Source: Bacteroidales bacterium UBA3696 (lineage in GTDB: Bacteria > Bacteroidota > Bacteroidia > Bacteroidales > Paludibacteraceae). From it: a DNA stretch of 46,310 bases. Position numbers and translations under genes: made by a program. The stretch is taken from assembly GCA_002372135.1 (NCBI GenBank), contig DFIN01000020.1, positions 1 to 46,310 on the forward strand, in the 5' to 3' direction. Numbering within the stretch: the stretch's first letter is position 1; each line of letters starts with the position of its first letter. The notes beneath the pieces are model-generated. The model saw only the letters and a program-made list of their open reading frames with translations. It searched no databases and was not told the DNA's origin. Of the stretch, positions 25,370 through 33,457 are shown piece after piece.

Positions 25370-25909
25370 TTACAGGTACTTCAGAATTTCTGCCTCAATA
25401 TCTTCAGGCTTAGTGGTGGGAGCAAAACGTCCTACTACGTTGCCTTCGCGATCTACGAGGAACTTGGTAAAGTTCCAGCGGATGTCGCTCTCTTTCTTGT
25501 AGGTCTTGCTGATGGTTTTGAGCATCGCACCGGTCGTTTTGGCTTTCAATCCTTCGTACTCTTCGGTGGGAGCCTGCTCTTTGAGGAAAGTGAATACGGG
25601 CGACTCGTTCTCGCCGTTTACCTCAATCTTGGAGAACTGCGGGAAGCTGACGTTGTATTTCAGTTGGCAGAAACTTACTATTTCCTCATCGCTGCCGGGG
25701 GCTTGTTCGCCAAATTGGTTGCAAGGGAAGTCCAAGATGACCAAGCCCTTCTCTTGATACTTTTTGTATAGATTCTCCAGTGCCTCATATTGCGGAGTAA
25801 AACCGCAACCGGTGGCTGTGTTCACAACTAAAAGGACTTTACCTTTATATTCGGACAAGGAAACCTCGTTCTTCTTGGTGTCAAGCACCGTAAAATCGTA
25901 GATTGTCAT
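25370..25909 (-). CDS. Glutathione peroxidase family protein
   Basis: Cysteine-type Gpx, probably thioredoxin-dependent in this lineage, which reduces hydrogen and lipid peroxides; 179 residues from ATG 25909. The peroxidatic Cys35 lies in NTATGCGFTPQYEAL. The Gln of the active site is in FPCNQFGEQAPG and the Trp/Asn pair in RWNFTKFLVD. The frame is open further upstream, but the extension has no family similarity and the usual start MTIYDFTVLD begins at 25909. It lies 49 bp downstream of a 60-residue peptide gene that has its own promoter, so the two are likely co-transcribed. Confidence 0.93.
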   Translation of the reverse strand: MTIYDFTVLDTKKNEVSLSEYKGKVLLVVNTATGCGFTPQYEALENLYKKYQEKGLVILDFPCNQFGEQAPGSDEEIVSFCQLKYNVSFPQFSKIEVNGENESPVFTFLKEQAPTEEYEGLKAKTTGAMLKTISKTYKKESDIRWNFTKFLVDREGNVVGRFAPTTKPEDIEAEILKYL

Positions 25910-25958
25910 AATGATAGAAAGTAATATGGTTAAGATATTCAGTGGCATAAGATATAGG

Positions 25959-26141
25959 TTAGTCAATGACAGGAACACGCTGAATGACGCGCCCCAGTGT
26001 TTCAGGATCACCTCCATCGTCTAAAATCTTAAATGTCTCGCATAGACCCTCAGATAGCATAGAGAGGATGGAGATAGAGGGGGTAAAATACTCTTTCTTA
26101 TCCGTTGGTATGGTTGATAGGTTTGTATGAGTAGTGCTCAT
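25959..26141 (-). CDS. 60-residue peptide of the KKxYxxPS...C...GG type
   Basis: A small protein with a clear promoter 47 bp upstream. It has a polar N-terminus, then KKEYFTPSISILSMLSEGLC, and an acidic DDGGDPE segment. The pattern KKxYxxPS, 11-13 residues, Cys, then a Gly-Gly segment is shared with the 51-residue product at 34605-34760. Short proteins of this form (Y..P followed by a hydrophobic stretch and Cys) seem common in Bacteroidales, but I know of no assigned function. It lacks a classical signal peptide or lipobox. It sits upstream of gpx in the same orientation. Confidence 0.6.
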   Translation of the reverse strand: MSTTHTNLSTIPTDKKEYFTPSISILSMLSEGLCETFKILDDGGDPETLGRVIQRVPVID

Positions 26142-26187
26142 CGTTTCGTAAACTTTATAATCTGCTTCTTAATTTCAATAAGAGCGA

Positions 26188-26217
26188 CAAAAGTAGTGCA
26201 AATATGCGTATGGGCAA
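26188..26217 (-). promoter_or_regulatory. Promoter of the 60-residue peptide gene and gpx
   Basis: Minus-strand -7 element TACTTTTG (26195-26188), with TTG at 26217-26215 and a 19-bp spacer. It lies 47 bp upstream of the ATG at 26141. Confidence 0.75.
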
Positions 26218-26239
26218 TGCTGATTTATAAAAAATGTAT

Positions 26240-26247
26240 TATTTTTG
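26240..26247 (+). promoter_or_regulatory. -7 element of the pssA operon
   Basis: TATTTTTG at 26240-26247 matches TAnnTTTG and lies 39 bp upstream of the pssA ATG. The -33 element is not clear. Confidence 0.55.
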
Positions 26248-26286
26248 CGCGTTGTTTTCAGACAAACAGTTAATTCCTATTCTATT

Positions 26287-27012
26287 ATGCGTAAACATAT
26301 TCCGAATATGATAACGGCAGGCAACCTTTTGTGTGGTTGCATGTCGGTGTGGTTGGCGACGCAAAATGCGTTTGTGTATGCTTTCTTGTTTTTGTTGGCG
26401 GGTGCTGTGTTTGACTTTTTTGACGGTTTTGCGGCTCGCCGTTTGGGTGTGAGCGGGCCGTTGGGCGTTCAGATGGACTCGTTGGCTGACGATATCACTT
26501 TTGGGCTGGCACCCTCGATGATGCTATTCTGCTACCTTCGTCCGCTGATGGGTTGGTGGAGCGTGTTGGCATTGCTGATGGCTGCTTTTTCGGCATTGCG
26601 CTTGGCTAAATTCAATATAGACGAGCGTCAAACTACCTCTTTTATCGGTTTGCCGACACCGGCGAATGCTCTTTTTTGGGGCGGAATCACATCCATGCCG
26701 TGGGCAATGACCGCTCCCGTGGACGGAGTGAATTGGATTCCGTGGTGTTTGTTGGCAGTCAGCGTTTTTAGTTGCTACCTATTGGTGTGCGAGTTGCCGA
26801 TGCTCTCCTTCAAGTTTCATAACCTGTCGTGGCAGGAGAATAAGTTTCGTTACCTGTTTTTGGCAGGATGTATAGTCATTATTGCTTTTTGCGTGATAAG
26901 GGCTGTGGGATATGGTCGGGCTGAGTTTGCCCTGTTTAGCGGTACGGGATGCATCTTGTGGTATGTGGTGTATAATGTAGTATTGGCTTTGCGCCCGAAC
27001 GGAAAAAAGTGA
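26287..27012 (+). CDS. pssA: CDP-diacylglycerol-serine O-phosphatidyltransferase
   Basis: Integral membrane enzyme that makes phosphatidylserine from CDP-diacylglycerol and serine, leading to phosphatidylethanolamine; 241 residues. The CDP-alcohol phosphotransferase motif DGxxARx8Gx3Dx3D is complete: Asp46, Gly47, Ala50, Arg51, Gly60, Asp64 and Asp68. Seven to eight hydrophobic helices follow. ATG 26287 (MRKHIPNMITAGNLLCG) is the family start; the TTG at 26245 overlaps the promoter. The stop overlaps the next start by one base. No phosphatidylserine decarboxylase gene is visible here. Confidence 0.94.
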   Translation: MRKHIPNMITAGNLLCGCMSVWLATQNAFVYAFLFLLAGAVFDFFDGFAARRLGVSGPLGVQMDSLADDITFGLAPSMMLFCYLRPLMGWWSVLALLMAAFSALRLAKFNIDERQTTSFIGLPTPANALFWGGITSMPWAMTAPVDGVNWIPWCLLAVSVFSCYLLVCELPMLSFKFHNLSWQENKFRYLFLAGCIVIIAFCVIRAVGYGRAEFALFSGTGCILWYVVYNVVLALRPNGKK

Positions 27013-28520
27013 TGAAGAAAGCAGTCAAGTCTATATTGATAGGGTGCGTGTGTGTGCTGGCGGCCGGCAACGCGTATGCAGAACCTATTCGTCCTTCTTA
27101 CTATTCCCATATAGAAGGGTTGCGCGACTCGGCTCTCAAGTCGGCTTTACACGATTCCGTGTCTGGCGGGATAAGGTACGTATATGGCGTTACGCAGTAT
27201 CACTCAACCAACAATCTGCCCGAATGGAAGAAAGGCGATCTGAAAGCCTATGGGACATGGCAGGCTTTCCCGATGACCGACATGACCGATAGTGGTACGG
27301 TATGGGATATGTATAGCCGTTGCACGCGTTATTATCCGTTGCAGCAAGGCGAATCGGGTTGCTCGCTGAATATAGAGCATTGTTTCCCCAAAGCATGGTG
27401 GGGTGGGGCGGTGAATAACGCCTACCAAGACCTATATCATCTCAACCCTTCGGATGCGCGTGCCAATCAGACCGGTAAGAGCGATTATCCTCCCGGCGTA
27501 GTGGATAGCGTGGTTAAGTTTGACAACGGGTCATTCCGGCAAGGCTATATGAAAGGGCATCCTTCGCACCGCGTATATGAGCCTGCCGATGAGTACAAAG
27601 GCGATTTTGCGCGTGCATATTTCTATATGGTTACCGCTTACGAAGACTATACGTGGGCTGACAAGTATAGTGCCTATTTGGACAATGGTTCGTATTTGGA
27701 GTTCCGTGAGTGGTTGATAGACTTGTTGCTTCAGTGGCATCGTCAAGACCCCGTGAGTGAGAAAGAGCAGCGTCGTCAGCATATCGTTTCGTCTATTCAG
27801 CACAACCGCAATCCCTATATCGACTATCCCGAATTGGTGGAGTTTATATGGGGTAGTCGCAAGGGTGAATCGGTGCGGCTGTCTTCTTTGCATTGTTATG
27901 AAGACACAACCTATGTGCCGCCTCGTGTGGACGAGTTTGCTTTTTGTCCTGACGGCTTGCCGGACGTGATGCTGGATACGTTGATAGCGGTGCCCTGTGC
28001 CTCGTTGTCGGCGCTGCGAAATGAGCAAAGGATAGAGGTGAATTCAGCGGTGAAGGGCAATGGAACGGCATCTGTTACGTTAGGTTCTTCCTCTACCGAT
28101 GGCGTGATTACCCTAAGCGGTTTGACTTGTCCCAAAGAGGCTTATTTGGTGCTCTGTGCCTCGCCGTTCAATTCGGCAGAGCGAATGCAACTGGATGTAT
28201 ATGCTGACAACCGGTTGCAGCAATCCATACAAGAAACGGTAGTGCAAGAGACGCGTCATGAGAAGTTTTATGTAATCCCTGTTCCGGCTCATACCCAATC
28301 GTTGCGCCTTGAGTCGGTGGGCGGTTCAACTAAGAGCCGTGCCTGCTTGCAGCAGTTGTATCTGCTGACAACCGCTTCGACCACAGCGGTATCAGAGCCG
28401 GCGGAGGCTGAATGGACAACGAAGCGTTCCGCGCAGTTGGTTTTTCGGCGCGGCACCCTGTTGATTCAGACGGCGGAAGGTAAATCCTACACGTTGCAGG
28501 GTGCGCCTACTACGAAATAA
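27012..28520 (+). CDS. Secreted endonuclease I family nuclease
   Basis: A 502-residue exported nuclease of the EndA/NucM family that cuts DNA or RNA outside the cytoplasm. The signal peptide is MKKAVKSILIGCVCVLAAGN ending AYA-E. The catalytic beta-beta-alpha-metal motif is in NIEHCFPKAWWG (His123), with the following NAYQDLYHLNPSDARANQ and a conserved Tyr/Asp region. About 200 additional C-terminal residues form a beta-sandwich-like extension ending in RGTLLIQTAEGKSYTLQG. This resembles the C-terminal tails of the two large surface proteins in the window. A role in scavenging nucleic acid or as a surface-attached nuclease is inferred. Confidence 0.9.
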   Translation: MKKAVKSILIGCVCVLAAGNAYAEPIRPSYYSHIEGLRDSALKSALHDSVSGGIRYVYGVTQYHSTNNLPEWKKGDLKAYGTWQAFPMTDMTDSGTVWDMYSRCTRYYPLQQGESGCSLNIEHCFPKAWWGGAVNNAYQDLYHLNPSDARANQTGKSDYPPGVVDSVVKFDNGSFRQGYMKGHPSHRVYEPADEYKGDFARAYFYMVTAYEDYTWADKYSAYLDNGSYLEFREWLIDLLLQWHRQDPVSEKEQRRQHIVSSIQHNRNPYIDYPELVEFIWGSRKGESVRLSSLHCYEDTTYVPPRVDEFAFCPDGLPDVMLDTLIAVPCASLSALRNEQRIEVNSAVKGNGTASVTLGSSSTDGVITLSGLTCPKEAYLVLCASPFNSAERMQLDVYADNRLQQSIQETVVQETRHEKFYVIPVPAHTQSLRLESVGGSTKSRACLQQLYLLTTASTTAVSEPAEAEWTTKRSAQLVFRRGTLLIQTAEGKSYTLQGAPTTK

Positions 28521-28532
28521 ACAGTTGAATAT

Positions 28533-29219
28533 ATGATGCCTGCGTCCCCCATCAAAAGTCCCTTATACCACAGCCGATGGTTTGTTATTCTCAGTATGTT
28601 GCTGCTGTCGGCTATTGGTTATGTGCTGCTTGCGTATGACAAAGCGGCTGTTCATTTATGGTTGAACGGCTGTCATACTCCGTGGTTAGACGTTTTCTTT
28701 GCATACTATACCAAGGTGGGAGAATGGGTGCCGTATGTGATTGTGTTTCTGCTGCTTTTCTACAAGGCCGGATGGGCGGCGTATCTATTGTTATCGGTGG
28801 CCTTGTCCGGACTTATCTGTCAGCCGCTGAAGTATGCATTTGATACCGACCGCCCGTATAAGTTCTTTGCCGACCATTTGCCTGAAGTGCAGCTGCCTTT
28901 TGTGGACGGGGTAACGCTGAGCAAGTTCTACTCTTTTCCGTCCGGTCATACCACTACTTTCTTTTGCCTCTTTCTGGTGTTGAGCATGGTGTTGGGGGAA
29001 ATGGTAGCACACCGTAAAGAGTTGTGGGCGGTGGTTTGCTGGGTATTGGCTGTGCTTGGAGCCTATTCGCGTATTTACCTGAGCCAACATTTCTTGGAAG
29101 ACATAGCGGGTGGTATGTTGTTAGGAATAGGTGTTACGTTGCTGCTTTACTGCTTTGTTCCCCGTTTGCAGGCGACACCTTTTTGGAATTGGCATATCCC
29201 GTTGCGGAAAAAAAAGTAG
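28533..29219 (+). CDS. PAP2-family membrane phosphatase
   Basis: A 228-residue inner-membrane phosphatase with five to six transmembrane helices. All three catalytic motifs are present: KYAFDTDRP (K-x6-RP), PSGHT, and SRIYLSQHFLED (SR-x5-H-x3-D). Relatives dephosphorylate undecaprenyl diphosphate, phosphatidylglycerophosphate or lipid A. The exact lipid cannot be chosen here, although the pssA neighbour and uppS elsewhere in the window make a lipid substrate likely. The gene follows endonuclease I by 12 bp and ends in a KKK tail. Confidence 0.88.
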   Translation: MMPASPIKSPLYHSRWFVILSMLLLSAIGYVLLAYDKAAVHLWLNGCHTPWLDVFFAYYTKVGEWVPYVIVFLLLFYKAGWAAYLLLSVALSGLICQPLKYAFDTDRPYKFFADHLPEVQLPFVDGVTLSKFYSFPSGHTTTFFCLFLVLSMVLGEMVAHRKELWAVVCWVLAVLGAYSRIYLSQHFLEDIAGGMLLGIGVTLLLYCFVPRLQATPFWNWHIPLRKKK

Positions 29220-29250
29220 GATTTTGTTTTCATATATTTGCCGAATATCC

Positions 29251-29258
29251 TACTTTTG
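29251..29258 (+). promoter_or_regulatory. -7 element of the ftsK promoter
   Basis: TACTTTTG at 29251-29258, 22 bp before the ftsK ATG. The -33 element is weak (TTTG-like at 29223-29226, with a spacing longer than usual). Confidence 0.6.
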
Positions 29259-29280
29259 TCGGCTGATAAAACGAGATGAT

Positions 29281-31854
29281 ATGCCGAGAAAAAGCAATAG
29301 TACAACGACAAATAGTGATACGAGGCAAGAACGCAAGTTGGATGTGCGTTTGTCAGATATAAAAGAAGGGAATTGGTGGCAACGCACTAAGTCTTTTTTG
29401 TTGAATCCCCGCACGCGTCAGGTGTGTGGTGTTCTTTTTTTATTGTTGGCGTTGTTTGCCGCCATTGCATGCCTGCATTATTTTTTTAGTGGTTCTAACG
29501 ACCAATCGTTGGTGACGCAACCACGTGGTGCACGCTTAGAGAGTCGTGGGCAAATAGCCAATCTGTTGGGCTTACCCGGCGCAATGTTGGCTAATTGGTT
29601 GATTGACGGCTTGTTTGGTTTATCTGCCTTATTGCTTATCTTTTTGACAGCCTACGCGGGGCTGCGTATGCTGTCCGTTAAATTCAAGGCAAGTGCTTCG
29701 CGAATAGTGCTCAGCAGTTTGTTTTGGCTGCTGTGGGGATCTGTTACGCTGGCTTTCATCCAAAAATCGGTGTATGTGCCGTTGTTTTTCCACTTAGGCG
29801 GCATGTTGGGCGACCAAGTGGCTTCGGCTATGCTGTCCTATGTATTTACGTTGGGTACACTGCTTATCCTTCTCGGTACACTGATTATCTACCTTATTTT
29901 ATCCAACAAGAACTTTGTTCCTGCCGTACAACGCCTGTGGCAGAAATTAACTACGAAAAAAGAACCGAATCCTGACCCGTCGCATGATCCGGCAAGCGAA
30001 CAACCCGATGATGAGAATGAATTATCAATTGGAGACGATGAGCATAAAGACGATAATGACAATGATAAAGACGATAATGAGGGCAATACAATAAAGATTG
30101 AATTAACTCCTCTTTCGGATGATGAGGATAAGGATGTTTCGGCGGGGGTGGATGTTGAAATACAACCCACTCATGACGAAGAGGTTAAAGACGAAGGTGA
30201 AGACGATGTTTCTGACAATGACGACACGGATATTACATTAGATGATATCCAATCCTCGGATGTGGAATTGGTGGAGCAGTTGCCCGATTATGATCCCCAT
30301 TTGGACTTATCCACCTATAAGTATCCCACGTTGGATTTGCTCAAAACGTATGATAATGAGACGGCTCCGATAGTGGATCCTGCTGAGCAGCAGGCTAACG
30401 CCGACCGCATCGTTACGACATTGCGCAACTACGGAATTGAGATTGAGCGTATTCGCGCTACGGTCGGTCCGACGGTTACGCTATACGAAGTAGTGCCGCA
30501 AGCCGGGGTGCGTATCGCCAAGATTCAGTCGTTAGAAAACGACATTATGCTTTCCTTGTCCGCCATCGGTATCCGTATTATAGCCCCGATGCCCGGCAAA
30601 GGGACAGTAGGTATAGAGGTGCCGAACGAGAAACCGCAGGTCGTGTCTATGCACTCGGTGATAGCATCCAAACGATTCCAAGAAGAGCAGAAGATGCGCC
30701 TGCCGGTGGCATTAGGACGCACGATTACCAACGAAGTTTTCTGCTTCGACCTTGCTAAAACGCCGCACCTGATAGTAGCCGGTGCTACCGGTCAAGGTAA
30801 GTCTGTCGGACTGAACGCTATCATCACCTCGTTGCTGTATAAAAAGCATCCCTCAGAGTTGAAATTCGTTTTGGTGGACCCGAAGATGGTGGAGTTCTCT
30901 ATCTATAAGCCTTTGATAAAGCATTTTATGGCAGCGATGCCCGATCAGGAAGATAGGGACATTATCATTACCGATAGCCAAAAAGTAATCAATTCGCTCA
31001 ACTCGTTGGTCATTGAGATGGAAGACCGTTACTCGCTGCTTGCCGATGCGGGGGTACGTAATCTGGAAGACTACAACGATAAGTTCATACACCGCCGTCT
31101 CAATCCTGAAAAGGATGTGGAAAACTTAGTGACGCACAAGATCTTGCACCACCGCTATATGCCCTATATCGTGATTATCATTGACGAGTATGGTGATTTC
31201 ATTATGCAGTCGGGCAAGGAGGTGGAGCGTCCTATTCAGCGGTTGACGCAGAAAGCCCGTGCCGTAGGTATGCACATGATTTTGGCTACGCAGCGTCCTG
31301 ATGTAAAGGTTGTTACGGGTATTATCAAAGCCAATGTGCCAACGCGTATCGCCTTCCGCACGCAGTCGGTGGTGGATAGTCGTACCGTATTGGATACCAA
31401 AGGTGCCGAGCATTTGGTGGGAAAAGGCGACTTGCTATATAGCGGCGGCGGTAACATAACACGCATACAATGTGCTTTTGTGGATACGCCGGAGGTGGAG
31501 GCCATAGTGGACTATATACACGGTCAACAAGGTTACACCGAGCCCTACCAGTTGCCCGAGTATGTGCCCGAAGGCGGAGGGGACGATGAGCCTGCTCGTG
31601 CCGGAGAGGTGGATATGAAACGTCTTGACCCGATGTTTGCCGATGTGGCTCGCTACGTGGTTAGCAAGCAGGAAGGTTCTACTTCGCGTCTGCAACGAGC
31701 CTTTGAGATTGGCTATAATCGTGCCGGCAAACTGAGCGACCAGTTGGAAGCCGCCGGCGTGGTCGGTCCGAACAAAGGTCCTAAAGGACGCGATGTACTT
31801 ATACAAGATATGGAAAGCCTCGAATTGTTGTTACAACGATTGGGGGTTGGATAA
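29281..31854 (+). CDS. ftsK: DNA translocase FtsK
   Basis: Septum-localised motor that pumps chromosome ends and activates dimer resolution at dif; 857 residues from ATG 29281. It has an N-terminal domain with four transmembrane segments (about 40-210) and a very acidic Asp/Glu-rich linker (about 230-335). The motor domain has Walker A GATGQGKSVGLN, Walker B VIIIDEYGDF and the DPKMVEFSIY region. The C-terminal gamma winged helix SRLQRAFEIGYNRAGKLSDQ reads KOPS-type sites. The length is normal for Bacteroidales FtsK. Frame continues upstream to 29131 but that stretch overlaps the PAP2 gene and the promoter. Confidence 0.96.
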   Translation: MPRKSNSTTTNSDTRQERKLDVRLSDIKEGNWWQRTKSFLLNPRTRQVCGVLFLLLALFAAIACLHYFFSGSNDQSLVTQPRGARLESRGQIANLLGLPGAMLANWLIDGLFGLSALLLIFLTAYAGLRMLSVKFKASASRIVLSSLFWLLWGSVTLAFIQKSVYVPLFFHLGGMLGDQVASAMLSYVFTLGTLLILLGTLIIYLILSNKNFVPAVQRLWQKLTTKKEPNPDPSHDPASEQPDDENELSIGDDEHKDDNDNDKDDNEGNTIKIELTPLSDDEDKDVSAGVDVEIQPTHDEEVKDEGEDDVSDNDDTDITLDDIQSSDVELVEQLPDYDPHLDLSTYKYPTLDLLKTYDNETAPIVDPAEQQANADRIVTTLRNYGIEIERIRATVGPTVTLYEVVPQAGVRIAKIQSLENDIMLSLSAIGIRIIAPMPGKGTVGIEVPNEKPQVVSMHSVIASKRFQEEQKMRLPVALGRTITNEVFCFDLAKTPHLIVAGATGQGKSVGLNAIITSLLYKKHPSELKFVLVDPKMVEFSIYKPLIKHFMAAMPDQEDRDIIITDSQKVINSLNSLVIEMEDRYSLLADAGVRNLEDYNDKFIHRRLNPEKDVENLVTHKILHHRYMPYIVIIIDEYGDFIMQSGKEVERPIQRLTQKARAVGMHMILATQRPDVKVVTGIIKANVPTRIAFRTQSVVDSRTVLDTKGAEHLVGKGDLLYSGGGNITRIQCAFVDTPEVEAIVDYIHGQQGYTEPYQLPEYVPEGGGDDEPARAGEVDMKRLDPMFADVARYVVSKQEGSTSRLQRAFEIGYNRAGKLSDQLEAAGVVGPNKGPKGRDVLIQDMESLELLLQRLGVG

Positions 31855-31860
31855 ACACAA

Positions 31861-31894
31861 CAAAAATAGCCGCATTTGTATGCGGCTATTTTTG
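31861..31894. terminator. Bidirectional terminator between ftsK and sod
   Basis: A perfect 15-bp stem, CAAAAATAGCCGCAT (31861-31875) with its complement (31880-31894) around a TTGT loop. A runs on the left and T runs on the right let it work in both directions for the convergent ftsK and sod genes. Confidence 0.92.
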
Positions 31895-31934
31895 TATCCA
31901 TTTGACCATGTGTACGAACGGAATAGGTTTCTCG

Positions 31935-32528
31935 TTAAGCCAAATAGCGGCGGTTGATTTCTTGCCAGTTGATAATGCTCCACAGGGCTTGCAGATGGGC
32001 GGCGCGGCGGTTTTGGTAGTCCAAATAGTAAGCGTGCTCCCATACGTCCATCGTTAGCAGTGGTTTGAGCCCTTTCACCACGGGATTGCCTGCGTTCGTT
32101 TCTTGGGTGATGACCAACTTGCCGTCCTTGTCGGCTGCCAACCATACCCAACCCGAACCGAACAGACCTGTACCTTTCTGTTCAAATTCCGCTTTGAACG
32201 CTTCCGGCGAACCGAAATCGCGGGCTATGGCTGCTGCCAATTCGCCAACAGGCTCATTGCTTTTGTCTTTCTGACTGTCAGCGGGTTGGAACTGCGTGAA
32301 ATACAGGTTATGGTTAAGAATCTGTCCTGCGTTGTTGAATATACCGCCTTGCGCTTTGCAAACGATATCCTCTAACGGCATGGACTCGTACTCGGTGCCC
32401 GCAATCAGTTTGTTGAGGTTATCTACGTATGTCTGCAAGTGCTTGCCGTGATGAAAACCGATGGTCTCACGGCTGATAACCGGCTCCAATGCGTCTGCCG
32501 CATAGGGCAATTGAATGAGTGAAAACAT
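31935..32528 (-). CDS. Superoxide dismutase (Fe/Mn family)
   Basis: Converts superoxide to oxygen and hydrogen peroxide; 197 residues. The first metal ligand is His26 in IGFHHGKHLQTYV, the second is in NHNLYF, and the Asp/His pair is in MDVWEHAYYLDY. The region GTGLFGSGWVWL and the sequence GQILNHN fit the Fe/cambialistic group of anaerobes such as Bacteroides rather than a strict Mn enzyme, but the metal cannot be settled here. It lies directly downstream of the rubrerythrin gene in the same orientation (11 bp apart), so superoxide and peroxide removal are likely coupled. Confidence 0.95.
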   Translation of the reverse strand: MFSLIQLPYAADALEPVISRETIGFHHGKHLQTYVDNLNKLIAGTEYESMPLEDIVCKAQGGIFNNAGQILNHNLYFTQFQPADSQKDKSNEPVGELAAAIARDFGSPEAFKAEFEQKGTGLFGSGWVWLAADKDGKLVITQETNAGNPVVKGLKPLLTMDVWEHAYYLDYQNRRAAHLQALWSIINWQEINRRYLA

Positions 32529-32539
32529 AGCGGTGAAGA

Positions 32540-33193
32540 TTAGTAGTTTTCAGCGTAGATTTGGAAGTAACTCTGTGCATGATGGCAGACGGGACACTCT
32601 TCGGGGGCTTGTTTGCCTACTACGATATGTCCGCAGTTGGAGCACTGCCAGATGCAGTCGCCTTCACGCGAGAAAACAACTTTGTCCTCTACGTTCTTGA
32701 GCAGTTTGCGGTAACGCTCTTCGTGGTGCTTCTCAATCTCAGCCACCATCTCAAACTTGGCGGCAATCTCGTCAAAGCCTTCTTCACGAGCCTCGCGAGC
32801 CATACGAACATACATATCTGTCCATTCGTCGTTCTCGCCATCGGCTGCGGCTAAGAGGTTGGTGGCTGTATCGCTGATCTTACCGCCGTTGAGATATTTA
32901 TACCATAGTTCGGCATGCTCTTTTTCGTTGGCAGCCGTTTCCTCGAAGATCTTGCTTATCTGTACATAACCGTCTTTCTTTGCTTTGGAGGCAAAGTAGG
33001 TGTACTTGTTACGCGCCATAGACTCGCCGGCAAACGCTTCTTGGAGGTTCTTTTCTGTCTTAGTGCCTTTCAGGGATTTTGTTTCCATTTCTTTGAATTT
33101 ATTTTTCGGTTGTTTGCAACGCGGACAAATTTCAGGGGCTTCATCGCCCTCGTGCACGTAGCCGCATACGGTGCACACAAATTTCTTGCTCAT
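32540..33193 (-). CDS. Rubrerythrin with rubredoxin-like domains at both ends
   Basis: Diiron peroxidase of anaerobes, reducing hydrogen peroxide with electrons passed through a rubredoxin centre; 217 residues. An N-terminal rubredoxin-like site has Cys7/Cys10 and Cys23/Cys26. The central ferritin-like four-helix domain (about 45-170) has EKEH and EIEKHH diiron motifs. A second rubredoxin site at the C-terminus has Cys184/Cys187 and Cys200/Cys203. Ordinary rubrerythrins carry only the C-terminal site and reverse rubrerythrins only the N-terminal one, so this form has both. It precedes sod in the same orientation. Confidence 0.93.
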   Translation of the reverse strand: MSKKFVCTVCGYVHEGDEAPEICPRCKQPKNKFKEMETKSLKGTKTEKNLQEAFAGESMARNKYTYFASKAKKDGYVQISKIFEETAANEKEHAELWYKYLNGGKISDTATNLLAAADGENDEWTDMYVRMAREAREEGFDEIAAKFEMVAEIEKHHEERYRKLLKNVEDKVVFSREGDCIWQCSNCGHIVVGKQAPEECPVCHHAQSYFQIYAENY

Positions 33194-33457
33194 AAAGTGT
33201 GAGTTTTTATAGGGTTAACGTATTCAAGTCGCAAAATAACTGCTATTTTTTGGTGCGTACAAGTGCCCACCCGTTATTTTGGAAAAATATCTCTATTCTG
33301 TCCTTTTCACGATGTTGCTCTTATAGTACAACTTTGCACCAAGCGTACAGGTATTGTAGCCCGGCTATGGAGAGGGCTAAGCCCAACCCCGGATAGCCTT
33401 ACGGCGCGACTCCGACTTGATAAGTTTATTTCGGACATATAGAATGTATAGGTATGA
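33194..33457. other. Intergenic region with a compact foldable element
   Basis: This 264-bp gap lies upstream of rubrerythrin and downstream of the metallophosphoesterase. GGCTAT (33363-33368) can pair with ATAGCC (33393-33398), enclosing a GGGC/GCCC pairing (33374-33377 with 33381-33384). There is no T run, so it is not an obvious terminator. A near -7 element for rubrerythrin (TTATTTTG, minus strand, near 33232-33239) is imperfect. No open frame of note is seen. Confidence 0.35.

Noticed and set aside
25910..26017. Longer N-terminus for glutathione peroxidase
   Set aside because: The extension has no family similarity, overlaps the 60-residue peptide gene, and the family start MTIYDF begins at 25909.
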